Positions 46,998 to 60,794 of a stretch of DNA of 64,000 bases are shown piece after piece; position 1 is the first letter of the stretch, and each line of letters starts with the position of its first letter. Below the pieces are notes generated by a model. The model had not been told where the DNA came from and made no database searches. It was given only the letters and a program-made list of their open reading frames with translations. Source of the DNA: Zeus faber (Eukaryota; Chordata; Actinopteri; Zeiformes; Zeidae). The position numbers and the translations under genes are program-made. Where the stretch lies: assembly GCA_960531495.1 (NCBI GenBank), contig OY482851.1:11535329-11599328 (forward strand), read 5' to 3'.

Positions 46998-47003
<6 letters not shown>

Positions 47004-47059
<56 letters not shown>

Positions 47060-47089
47060 TACACACGTATACACACACACACACACACT
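47004..47089 (+). repeat. (CA)n with two interruptions
   Basis: CA dinucleotides with GCATA and GTATA interruptions on the right side. Confidence 0.96.
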
Positions 47090-48839
47090 GGAGCACACCA
47101 TAGGCAAATAAACTATTTTACAGATTCTATGAATCAGGGGTTTACTAAAAAAAAAAGAAAAGAAAAAGAAGTGTCACGTCGAAGCTGCCCTCGTTACGGT
47201 TGTTTATGATGGTTGAAATTAGCATTTTCTATGGTTTTGTCTTATGGGAGGGGATGACATGGAGTGTAAATCCACAGGATCTGCCTGAAGTGTCATGGCG
47301 TGTTACAAAGCCTTTCAGTGTGACAAAGATACTGTGCGCGCGGGCACACACACACGTCGTGTATATACAGTACATACACAGACGCACACACTCTATCCAA
47401 ATCCATGCCAGAGCTCTCCGTGTCGCCTGTCTCCAGGCTCATGCTGAGTGTGTAATGAGGGGGATCCTGAATCAGATTAGGGCAGATATCGTATGGATCG
47501 GAGGCTTGGTTTTTTTTCCTGTGAGCCCCTTTGTTGTGGGCGGACCTCTAACTCTCTGGTGGTTGTGTCAGCTGGCTGAACGGCTGCCATACTCCAGCTC
47601 CATGCGTGACGGGGCATGTCACTCAATGGGGACACATGCCATTTGTCATGGCCGGCCTTTTTACTGTCCCAGTGTTGGAGTGGATTCTATTTAAAAAGAA
47701 AAAGAAAATAAAATAAAAACATATATGGGATGAAAGTGCTTCGTAAGTTATTCGACGAAATGTTAGAAATGAAATGAGGGATAGAGGGCAGGGAGGGAGT
47801 CTCCCGTGTGATGTGGTTGGTCGTCCGCCTGCGAGGAAAGACAAGAGGGGAGGTGACGGCGGGGAGAACAAAGGGGGGAGAACGCGGGATCAACTCAAAC
47901 GCAAAGCTTCGCCCCCTTTTAGCCGGCGGGGGGGGGGGAAACGTGATGGATGGATAAAGAAGAGCGGCGTTGAGGGAGGAGACAGATGTGTAGGTTAAGA
48001 GAAGGAATGCAGAAAGGAGGCCGGGCGAGAGGGAGCGATGGGAGGCGAGCGTGCCCGAGGTCCGTGATTATCCTCTTGAATCTATGGGGACCGGACGGGC
48101 GGCGTGAGAAGCTGTAATCATATCCACTGCTGACGCCCACGTGTTATTAAACCCTGCTCTTAGCCCCGTTCTCCTTTTCTCCCGCTTACCTCCACTCTTC
48201 ACCTATTCACCTGTACCGCTCAACCGATGGCCTGGACCCGTCTGCGGCTCACTCGGTGCAGGGGCTTTGTAGGCGCGGTGGCTGCGACGTCAATAGAAAT
48301 GCAGAGGACGGGGGAAACAAAGGAACGATGTCTAGCTTCCTCACCGCCACGAGCGGCTCGTGTTTTCAGGCCGGCGTATTGATTGTTCGGGGGAAGAGCT
48401 TGACATGGACAACACTCACACACAGGCATACAAATTATAATGGAGCTGTAGCTCTGCAGAGTCCTCGATAGAATGTTGTGGGTAAACGTCAACTTAATTT
48501 AAAGCTACGTGAAAGTTGTAATTCACAATGAAGAAGCCATGTCAATGTATATGCGCTATGTAGTACATGCTCCTCGAGATGCTGTTTCCATTGTCGGTGG
48601 CCGGGCCCGCCTTTCCCCGCGAGAGTGCAAAGTTCGGGGCACGTGCAAGAACTGGAAGGCAGCCGTGGTGAACTTGGTAAAAACCAACCGAGCTAGTTGT
48701 GGCCAATAAACTAGTGACGGCTGACCAAGTTAAAAACAAATCAGTCGATCAGTAGAAGGCCAACTTTTGGGGACGACTTGCATGTTGAGACAAACAGCTG
48801 TAGGCTGCTCAGCAGACTGAATCAGTTATCCCTGGCAAG
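47090..48839. other. Unassigned sequence
   Basis: High-complexity DNA with a G run at 47928-47938 and an A-rich stretch at 47150-47170. No supported gene. Confidence 0.4.
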
Positions 48840-49270
48840 CGGGTGAGTCAATGGTGCAGCGAGAGGGGGTTCTCAGGAAACACATGGGTGTATAGCGCTG
48901 CTGCATTGAAAGAAGAAGAGGAGGCGATCAAACAATGGCAGCTCAGATTGCAGAAAGTGGCGGCCTTTGCAATTGAAGGTGAGCCGGCGGGGGGCCCCAT
49001 GCCCACCAACGCCCTGCCCAAGGGCAGTGCCCCACCCAGCCGCCAGCGCCGAGCACCCATCCATGTAGCCCCTGATGTCAGCCCCCTCCACCCACCGCCG
49101 CCTCCAGACAGCCAGATATGTGGGCCCTCCACCACCCACCACTTTATTTATGTAATTATAGCATTAGGAATAATTGATCCTGCTTTTCTTTGTCAAATGA
49201 AGGGAATTGACTACTCTTCCATTATAAAGATATTTTCTAATTTCTAAAGACTTATTTTAAAAGGTATTAA
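48840..49270. other. GC-rich unassigned segment with a biased frame
   Basis: A plus frame (48843-49247) includes EEEEAIKQWQLRLQKVAAFA, then Gly/Pro-rich sequence. The boundary to AT-rich DNA at about 49140 is sharp. It could be a relic of an unknown repeat. I found no domain and do not call a gene. Confidence 0.3.
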
Positions 49271-50554
<1,284 letters not shown>

Positions 50555-50844
50555 ATGATGTAGGTGGTTTGCAACAGTGTTCAAACATTTCAAGAAGGCA
50601 ACATTTTGAAGCGCGTTGTCCTTCACTTGAACAAATTCCCCTTTCTGCTTTAAAGCTAATGGAATTCTATTTATTCACTCCATGCTAAAGATGGCATCTT
50701 TGTACATGAGAGGGAAACCAGGATGGGGCCAAGTGATGAAGGGCCGCTGTGAAGCCGAGGAGACGGCACCTTGAAGTGGGATGAACCACCGACCATCTCT
50801 CTCTCTGTCCCCTTCCCTGACATGTCCTCCCTTCACCTCCCTCC

Positions 50845-51482
50845 TTTTCCCCTTCCCTTCCCTTCCCTTCCCTCTCCTCTTCCTTTCCCTTCCCTCTCCT
50901 CTCCACTCCTCTTCCCTTCCCTCTTCTTCCCTTCCCTCTCTATTTCCCTTCCCTCTCCTCTTCCCTTCCCTCTCCTCTCCCCTTCCCTTCCCTCTTCTTC
51001 CCTTCCCTCTCCTCTCCTCTCCTCTTTCCTTCCCTTCCCTCTCCCCTCCTCTCTTCTTACTTTCCCTCTTCTTCCCTTCCCTTTCCTCCCCCTTCCCTCT
51101 TTCCTTCCCTCTTCTTCCCTTCCCTCTCCTCTCCCCTTCCCTTCCCTCTTCTTCCCTTCCCTCTCCTCTTCCCTTTCCTCTTGTTCCCTTTCCTTTCCTT
51201 TTCCATCCTCTTCCCTTCCCGCTCCTTTCCTCTCCTCTTCCCTTTCCTCTCCTCTTCCCTTTCCTCTCCTCTTCCCTTTCCTCTCCTCTTCCCTTTCCTC
51301 TCCTCTTCCCTTCCCTCTCCTCTTCCCTTCCCTCTCCTCTTCCCTTTCCTCTCCTCTTCCCTTCCCTCTCCTCTTCCCTTCCCTCTCCTCTTCCCTTTCC
51401 TCTCCTCTTCCCTTCCCTCTCCTCTTCCCTTCCCTCCTCTTCCCTTCCCTCTCCTCTTCCCTTTCCTCTCCTCTTCCCTCGC
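50845..51482 (+). repeat. Pyrimidine minisatellite with a 17-bp core unit
   Basis: About 640 bp of almost pure C/T. On the right half (51236-51480) the unit CTCTTCCCTTTCCTCTC is repeated many times with TTT/TTC variants; the left half is a looser mix of CCCTTCCCTCTTCTTC words. Pure pyrimidine with mirror symmetry favours triplex (H-DNA) structures. Long frames on both strands (Ser/Pro/Leu/Phe and Gly/Lys/Arg/Glu) are composition artefacts. Confidence 0.95.
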
Positions 51483-52082
<600 letters not shown>

Positions 52083-53804
52083 TTTATTGTCTATACCTCT
52101 GGAGGTCTGATGCTCTAATATTATGACAACACTAGCAGGGCATTGGGGTGCAGTAAATCACAAGCGGTTCTTGGTTGCACTGCTATTCAGGAAGAGGTGG
52201 AGGTGACGGTGTTGGCATCCAACGGACATTTGACAGCCGTATTAGTATTTATCACCGTTACTTGTTTTTAGCATTATACGCTGCTTAGTGCCGTTGCGCA
52301 GGAGCCCAAAAATCGGCGGAAACCGTGAAAATCTTCCCCTCTCAGGAGCAGTGGCTAGATATGTGGACCGGAGCTGAATTCCCCAAACCCACGACGCTTC
52401 TGCTCATAAAGGCAACGATAGATCTACAGGGTCACACCGTCAGGTCGCTACTGGGTCAGCGTCAAGTCACGAGGTGTAAATCCTCGTGTTCAACCAAACA
52501 AAGGGGTTGTTGGTTATTGGTTGTGTCAGTGGAGGGGTCGTGTTGGGGCTGTTCTGTACACGTCGGATGGGATGTTGGCTGAGGTCAGACTGTTCAAGTT
52601 CACTTACCGGCAAAACAGCGTGACCACATCATTATTTTGATCTCCATTTTGCTCAAAGATAGGTTTTTCAACATAAAAGCTTGTGTTTGTGATGTGTGGG
52701 TGTGGGTGTGTGTGTGTGTGTGTGTGTGCATGCCTGCATGGCGATGGTTGGAGTCGACATGTTGAACTGGTTTAATGGAAGACTTAACGTCTCGTAAAGT
52801 GATGAAGCACAGCGTGACGCTGTGATCCGGCATAGCTGCGGTTGCATTGAGGTGGTCTGCCTCCCTTCCCCTCTAATGTGCTCCTGTTAGTCTCACACTA
52901 TTGCTTTGCCATTTGTCATTTATCCCCTCCCTGCCTCTCTCTCTCTCTCTCCCTTCCCCCCTTCTCTCGTTCGCCCCCCCCCCCCCCTCTCTCTCTAGCC
53001 TTTTGTGTCTGGCTTTCCCCGCTGTAAGATGGGTGTTAGTCGAAGGGGTTTCCTCACGTGGACTGCTGAAGCTGGAGGAAAATGTCAAACATTCTGAGAT
53101 TCTTTGTAGAAAAGCGAAGAGGCCCCCGCTGACGTCCAGAGCGTCACTCCGACAGTTTTTGTGTATTCATCGTCTTTCAGTGTATTTATTGTCTTTCAGT
53201 AGTATTATAATATTGCGATTACCCTGTTGATTATGATAAGAGGGCCTCCCCAGGCCTCCCCTCTCTCATGGTTTTAGCCTGAAAGCGTAGACACGGTTTG
53301 GTCTGATGTCATACTTTCAGAATCTGTCTCGGTCCATGGACTTTCTTTTTAACGTATTAGGGTTATGTCTTCAGATTCTGGTTGTTTAATGATTCTGCGG
53401 TGCATTACAAAGCCCAGTTGACAACATATAACAATGGAACGGCACAGTCAACCACAAGAACAACATGAAACAAATCAGACTGGACATGAAGGGAAAATAA
53501 AGTGCCTGAAATGATTAACTGCTGCTATGTGTAGGGAATTTTACATCAATATAACAGTGGGGAGATGTACAGTATGTGATATATATATACAATATATATA
53601 TACACACAGCCATAATTGTTTAAGAGAAGAAAAGGAAGAAGAAAAGTTAATGGAAAATGGAATAGGATGAGGTCCAGAAAGAAGTATACAGTATACTTAT
53701 TCAATGTTGGATCGATGATTCCGCTCCAGTTTGACATCTACTGCCTCCGCTCCGCCTCGCTCTTTTGAACAGTGTGAGGCCATTGATCAGGCTGCACGGT
53801 CAAT
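52083..53804. other. Unassigned sequence
   Basis: Short (GT)n at 52693-52728, (CT)n at 52937-52952, a C run at 52975-52987 and (TA)-rich sequence at 53578-53605. No coding or transposon signature otherwise. Confidence 0.4.
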
Positions 53805-53898
<94 letters not shown>

Positions 53899-54020
53899 TT
53901 CGTGCGTTGGAGGGGGCTTCAGTAAGATGGAGGCTTCGTAAAGAACATAGGTTCAACAGTTCCATCTTACTGAACCCCCCTCCAACACACACACACACGC
54001 ACAAACACACACACACACCC
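53805..54020. repeat. Foldback: (TG)n - 25-bp arm - spacer - 25-bp arm - (CA)n
   Basis: Arm 1 at 53907-53931 (TTGGAGGGGGCTTCAGTAAG then ATGGA) and arm 2 at 53961-53985 are inverted copies matching at 24 of 25 positions, with a 29-nt spacer. Outside arm 1 lies (TG)n (53805-53894) and outside arm 2 lies (CA)n-rich sequence (53985-54018), so the simple repeats also pair. The whole can fold into one hairpin of well over 50 paired bases. Confidence 0.93.
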
Positions 54021-54328
54021 GCCAGGCCACATTCCGCATAATTAAAGCCAGACTTTGTAATTGAACAATCTCCCACTCTGTTATAGTACTCTGAAAATGA
54101 CATGCTGTAATATGACTTGTTGGGCCATCCTACAGAATTTGGTGGGGTGTATTCCTCTGCACCCCCACACACCCCCTCCTCCTCCTCCTCCTCATATCCA
54201 TTACTTTAATGAACGCCCTCCAATTTCCTTCTGCCAAGATGAACATGGTGCAATGTATTGTTCTCAGCTCTATTTTGTGTGTATGTGTTTGTGTGTAATG
54301 TACACAATACCCCTGGTGGAGTGAGAGA

Positions 54329-54340
<12 letters not shown>
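54021..54340. other. Unassigned, with (TCC)n at 54176-54193
   Basis: High-complexity DNA, a short CTC/TCC repeat and a brief GT run before the GA tract. Confidence 0.4.
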
Positions 54341-55020
<680 letters not shown>

Positions 55021-55300
55021 TAGGGATGTTAACAGTTAATCGACCATCGATTAATTGCTAATAAGAATAGAATCGATTAAGATTTTGTCTTATCGATAAG
55101 AACTGAACAATGTGCCGTCTTGTTGTAATTGTTTTAACGGGAGTGTTTGGGATGCAGGGAGTTTGGGGGAAGACAAAAAAAAAGAAAAAACACAGCCAGG
55201 AAGTAGTCGTACTCAGCGGAACAGCAATGGGCAGTCGGAAAAAGAAAAGGCCAGCGGAGCAGGAAGTAGTAGTAGAAGTAGATGGAGGCTTCCGGAAGAA
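55021..55300. mobile_element. Left part of an hAT MITE related to the 24.65-kb element
   Basis: It starts TAGGGATGTTAACAGTTAAT and shares CGTCTTGTTGTAATTGT and CAGGAAGTAGTAGTAGAAGTAG with 24650-24951 in the same orientation. ATTTGAAT would be the left 8-bp flank, but no matching right end was found within the next few hundred bases. It is either longer than I can trace or truncated. Right boundary uncertain. Confidence 0.65.
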
Positions 55301-56997
55301 CGACAAACAACAAACATGGCTGTGCGTAAAAACGGCAGCTTCTCGATGCAGAGGAGGAAACAATGTTTTTATTGTTGCTCAACAACCAAGACGGGAACGG
55401 GATAACGGCACTTTCTGAACGGCACAGGAGACGGAGAGGGAGAGGTACGACCGCAAAACGAACCAAGCAATATGTTGCTATGGTGATGACTCCAACAAAA
55501 TATATGAAACAAAATTATTTAGTGTCTGTTATTATATATAAGAACTTTAGTAATGTTTCATGATTGTATTAGCCTGTCGTAACATCCGGCTCACTCCGTC
55601 GCGGAGGACGGCAAAAGGTGAAAATATTTAACTTGCGGGTCGTAAATATTCCTGTAAGCGCGACCCAGATCAGCGAGTCTGGCCTCGAACTTCTCCATTT
55701 TGAAATGAAATGAGGAGAAACGCTCCTCGCACCAAGTCACAAAATCTCGGAGGCGCACGACGTTGCGTACGTCCCCACGCCCCGCCACCCCCTGGTGAGG
55801 TCACTAGCTTTTTTGTTATCAATCAAAGGAGATTCAGGGGCAAGGTTAAAAATGTAAAATATACCTGAAATACAGATTTAGTATCATCATGAAAATACAT
55901 TTTCAATTGGAAAATGTTGAAACAAAACTCATTTTGTCATATTTGTGAAAACGGAGAATAGTTGACATCGTGTATTTTGTCCGATCAGACGTCCACGGCC
56001 CCATTACAAGCACGACCTTCAACCAAAAACAATTTAGCGTGACGTGGCGTACAAAAAAAAACATGGCGCTATCCACTTTGAGAAGAAAAGTCCCATCAAT
56101 CTCGCTAGTTTTCCGAGTTGGCAGCGGCGCTCTGGCTTGGGCTCCGTGGCTTATCAGCCGGCAGAAGGGGTCGGACACATGAAATTGGTCAGAATCCTCA
56201 AAGCAGAGTTTGTTTATATCACCCTATTCGCCGGGCGGGAGGATGTTTCATTTCCATTTTCCCCCCCGAACCGCTTCGCTATATTGACCCCCATTGGCGA
56301 GCTTTTTCGGCACGCGGCACCTCCCCACGCCGCGTTGCACCGAAAAACGACGTTTGTGAGCGATACTTAAAAAAAATGAAACAAAAAAAAAACAAAACAG
56401 CCGCGCGCTTTTCAAAATAAAAACCGCGATCGATCGCAGGTTGAAGCCGATTGCGGCGTCGTTCATTAGCGACGGTGTAGTGGTCACAGCGAAGAAAATG
56501 CACCGCCGCAGGTGCTGATTATTTATTTCTGTTACTCCTAACAGCTTGTATGGAGGCTTGAACGCGAGCGAAGCGCTAACATCCTCATGCCCCTCATTAA
56601 TTAAGAAGCCGCCCCTCGAAAGCCTGGTCGTGTGATACATTTCAAATGATTTGTCTTGGATGTTCACGGCGACACGCTGCCGCTCGCGTCGTGAGCCTTG
56701 GACGTCCGTTCGTGCCCTTCCTAAACCGGGTTTCTATTTTTAAGCCACAAAGGGGTGTATTTTCCTCTCTTGCGCGAGCTTTGTGGCCGAGGAGCTCTAT
56801 ACGCGTGCGTTTTTTCTTATCTCGGCGGCAACCTCTGAGTCACAAAAGGGGCACGGAGCGAGCGGACGCATAAAAAACTCCGAGGTGCTTTATTCCCCCC
56901 ACAGTGACCGTCTATCATGGGCAACCATCTCTGGGATAACTGTCCGTCTCACATGGCCAGAGATTTCCTAAATTTCTCTTTCTCCGTTCTCACATTT

Positions 56998-57038
<41 letters not shown>

Positions 57039-57821
57039 TACACACTGTGTCCCCTGGAGCCCGAGGGGCTGGGAGTCTTATCGCCGGCTGCCACGGAGCA
57101 GTGCTCATCTCCTCCGGAGTTATGTTGTTATGTTATGGCTGCACCGGGCAGACGGTCGAGGCGGTGCGGGGCCGCCGTGTCGCTCGAGAGGTCCCTGCTC
57201 CTTGTTTACCGGCCCGCGCGTCCTCCAGCATGCGGGGTTTACGGCGAGCAAAATGAGGGGTTTTATACCGAAACTTTCTGAGGAGATGGAGTCAAGGTAG
57301 AGAGATAGAGGGAGAGGGAGAGGAGAAGAGGTGGCGGAGAGTCTATAAATGCCGTGCGGCCGGAGCCGATTCGGTTTCCACTGGCAACTGGGGAAGCTGC
57401 CGCGGAACGCTGCTTATGCATGTGCATCACGGAGGCCTGTCGGGGTTGGCAAGGCAACAGGCTGTCCATTTGGATGAACCTCAAGTGAATAACTGCCACT
57501 TAAGCTCCCAAAGTGCTTTGTTGGCTTTTCCCTTTGCTTATGATGGACAAATTGGTCACTGTTTGTGACTGACACTTCTTTTCGTGGACAGTGAAGTTGT
57601 TTTCTGATATTGTGTTTTTACAAAGCCACAGGTTCACACCTTTGTTTATATCCATTTGATGCCTTTGGATTCAGTCACACCTCTGAACTTTACATTGTTT
57701 ATGAATACCTGTTTTCAGCAAAAGGTCAAAAGCGTCGAGCTAATTCCTCTCCAGTAGCTGAAGCGTCGCGATAAGTGGTAACACCGGACATTGAAACCGA
57801 TTAGTTTGAGATTACAGCGGG
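55301..57821. other. Unassigned 2.5-kb stretch
   Basis: High-complexity DNA, GC-rich in 56080-56900 with several CpG. A (CA)n tract of about 30 bp lies at 57001-57031. Open frames are overlapping on both strands and without motifs. A promoter-like CpG-rich region is possible but not demonstrable. Confidence 0.35.
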
Positions 57822-58349
57822 GGGGTCCTTCAAGGGGGCACACTAGCCCCCTTCCTGTTCATCATTGTCCTTGACTTCGCACCGCGGAGAGGTAAAGTAA
57901 CGCTGAAAGTCAGCTGAAAGAGGTCAAGGACTTCAAATAGCTTGGGTCCTGGATCAACTCAGCAGGACCTCAGAATACGGAAGACCAAGGCGTGGAAGAC
58001 TCTCAATGCCCTGATGAAGACCTGTGGCTCCAGTATGGCGAGAAGGGGTCAACATTTCCTTTTCCTTGCCACCGTGTTGCGGGTAGCACTTGGCAACTCC
58101 CGGTGGGAACATGTAAGGAACACCGTCCTTTACGGCAAGCTCCCGAGGGTTGGTGACAAGGTAACAGCACGCAGGCCCATCAAGTTCTCCTGTGGGAACC
58201 AACTCACAGCAAGAAGAGGCGCGGCGGGCAGAAGACCTCCCATGTCGGGTGACCGAAAATGGACACCTGAGCTGGCCGGCCTCATGGCGGAGCGGAGCGT
58301 GTGGAGCAGCCTTTTGAAACGCCAACCAAGTGGTAGTAGCGAAGCTTAG
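57822..58349 (+). pseudogene. Non-LTR reverse-transcriptase relic
   Basis: The first frame reads GVLQGGTLAPFLFIIVLDF (57820-57880), the RT motif usually 'GVLQGDTLAP.LFI..LDY'. The catalytic (F/Y)ADD region that should follow is missing. Next comes EVKDFK-stop-LGSWINS, and, in another frame, DLRIRKTKAWKTLNALMK (57968-58020), the conserved C-terminal 'RK..AWKAL..M...W.S' motif. The tail LYGKLPRVGDKVTARR and ELAGLMAERSVW (to about 58310) is also typical of the ORF2 end of such elements. Stops and frame changes make it inactive. It is a different lineage from the L2-like copy at 38-40 kb; the clade is not assigned. Confidence 0.75.
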
Positions 58350-58790
58350 CGCTGCACCTACTGTAAGGGGAATTAGCTCGACTAGTGCAGGGTCGGAACG
58401 CGCTGCACTGCGGATGTAGGTGAATCAGTCGCAGAGACAGTGCATGCCTGTTTGAGGAAATCGAAGGACGTACAGACAGGCAGACATACAGGCAGGCAGG
58501 CAGACAGACAAAGATTCCTTCCGTTATGACTGCGGATGTAAGTGACTAAGTTTCAGAGCCCTGAAGCCCCGCCCCGCTGCTGCACAGAGCTGAGCGGCTT
58601 CCTGTTCGCTTGTTGTTCATTCACACGACACGTGTCGTGTGTCCAAATCGCTCCAAATTCGACGCTGCACGTCCTCGGGTACCCAGAAATACACCCGCAA
58701 AGTGTGAAGCAGATCGGATGAACGGCCGTCGAGATAATCGAAGACATACAGACAGACAGACATGCAGAGATCCCTTCCTTGATAGTTTGA
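58350..58790 (+). repeat. Probable 3' region of the same non-LTR element with (CAGA)n tails
   Basis: Two short (CAGG)/(CAGA) tracts (58475-58512 and 58748-58762) follow similar sequences (GAAATCGAAGGACGTACAGA and ATAATCGAAGACATACAGAC). The phrase GTGTGAAGCAGATCGGATGA before the second is common in fish retroelement 3' ends. This suggests a 3' end that was duplicated or two copies in tandem. Link to the upstream coding relic is inferred from position. Confidence 0.5.
58622..58641. repeat. Perfect 20-bp palindrome
   Basis: CACACGACACGTGTCGTGTG is its own complement, centred on CACGTG (an E-box core). Confidence 0.9.
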
Positions 58791-58872
58791 TGGAGTTATA
58801 GAGCTGATCATGATCTTCACAGTGCAATCAGGCTTTTCGCAGCAGGACAAAACGGGGAAGCCATGCTCACAA

Positions 58873-58898
58873 CGGTGTCGGTGTCGGTGTCGGTGTCT
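58873..58898 (+). repeat. (CGGTGT)4 hexamer repeat
   Basis: Four tandem hexamer units. Confidence 0.93.
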
Positions 58899-60729
58899 CC
58901 GCTTGGCGTCGGCCAGCGGGGCACATTCATCCCGGGCTCACATCGCCTTTCCCAGACAAACAGAAAGCGCAGTCCGGACCGGAAAGCTGAGGATAACGGG
59001 CATTTGCGGCTCCAGTTGTGATCCCATCGGCACATTTTTGAGTGGGCCGATGACAAGCCGCTGGAACGGCCCGCCGCTGAGCGGAGCCGTTTGAAAACAT
59101 GATTAACGGTGGTGGAACACAATAGGAATGTGATTCTCATTTGAGCACCGGGTTCTGCAGGCTAGCCTGGGAACCCGTCCAGGCCCTAATTGCTGCAACA
59201 GACCCTGATTTAGACGGCTGGAACGTATGTACATACACACACACACACTCGCATGCAGATGTGTTGTCACTCATATGCACGCACGCACACACACACACAC
59301 ACACACGCACACACACATACTACAAATAGTCGTAAGTACACTATAGGCCTGTGCATTAGTATTTTTTTATAATGCGTATTATGTTATATCATGAATGAAA
59401 CTACAGAATTTAAGTTTCAAGGTCAAGGCTGCGTTCAAGTGGTCAGTGGCAGTTCATTTACAAGTCCGTCTGTTTTCATAGATTCTTACAATTTTAATGG
59501 TGGACAGATCAAGGCTCATCTCTGGTTTTCAGTCTTCATTGTTCCTTTTAATATAAGTTCCTTTCTTTCCTTCTTTATTTGCCTGATGTTAAAAATCCTA
59601 TTTTGGACTGGACAGAGTCTGTCAGAATAAGGAATATAGACTCCTACCCCTATGAACAGGGTATTGGTGGTGACATGGTAATTGTTTTTCGGAGAAACAC
59701 GCATCAGTCCAAATGAATATTATTTCCTCCTACTTGTATGGAAAATCGTTAGTGATAGAATTACTCATTTTGTGGCCTTGGATATTTTTCAATCCACTTA
59801 CATTAGCCCGATTAAAAGGAAAGCCCTTTTTTTTTTTTCCCCCCAGTGTATTTTATTTTTGGTCCAGAGAATTCCAGAAATGCGGCCGAGCATGCCGTCT
59901 GCAGAAGTCAGAGACTCGTGTACGGATTTATGGGGAAATGTATAAAAATAAATTTACAACAAGCAGCTTTTTGACAGCGCGCTCTCCTCAAAAGTATAAA
60001 ACCCCCTTTTCTTCCTGAGCTCTCCTCCTCCTCCTCCTCCTCTCCACCCGCTCCGCCCTTCCATTTCATTAAGCCTAAACACAACGGCGGAAACCAGAAG
60101 CCTCGTCTGTCACCGCCTCTTCCTCCTCCTCCTCCTCCTCTTTCTCTTTTTTATGCATTTACCCTCTACGCGGACCTTCCATTGCTGTTTCTTTGTACAT
60201 TTCATGCTCACTTTCTTTCCTTTTATTTTTTATTTTTTTGCCCTCCTCTCGGCCCCCCCGCCCCAAAAAAAAAACCATCCATTTCTCCCCCCGCGCTCCC
60301 TTTGTGTGGCCAGGCAGCCGTGTAATTCGCAGGCCGTGCGAGCGAGGATGAGAGCGGGCCTTGCGTCGGGCGGCGCTGCGTTACTGTACCTCGCCACAGG
60401 CCGCCGTCTTTGTTCCGGCTCCGCTGCGATTGGCCGGCCAAAAGGGGAAGCGCGACACATGTCGCGGAGCGGGCCCGGCCGTCTGCAGCCTTTGTGATAA
60501 ATGTGCACCTCTGTTTCTCTCAAGCATTGTTGCTATTCTTCCTCTCACCGACGGCCTGCTTGGATACCTTTGGCTGCGCGGAAAAGCAGAAGATTATCTC
60601 CACTTTTTGTGGAGCGTACGCACACACTCAGGTGGAGGCGGGCGCACACCCGCACAGACAAGTGGTGCTCTACATTACACATTCACATTAGGCAAGACGC
60701 GCACGCATGCAAACACACGCACACGCGCG

Positions 60730-60732
<3 letters not shown>
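58899..60732. other. Unassigned sequence
   Basis: High-complexity DNA with short CA tracts (59236-59250, 59284-59320) and (CTC)n at 60020-60045 and 60117-60142. The GC-rich, CpG-containing block 60300-60500 has no coding evidence. Confidence 0.35.

Positions 60733-60790
<58 letters not shown>
60733..60790 (+). repeat. (CA)n microsatellite
   Basis: About 58 bp of uninterrupted CA dinucleotides, flanked by CGCA-rich sequence. Confidence 0.97.

Positions 60791-60794
<4 letters not shown>

Noticed and set aside
55110-55466. Lys/Arg-rich frames of about 100 codons on both strands
   Set aside because: They overlap one another inside or beside an hAT MITE and show no conserved motif.
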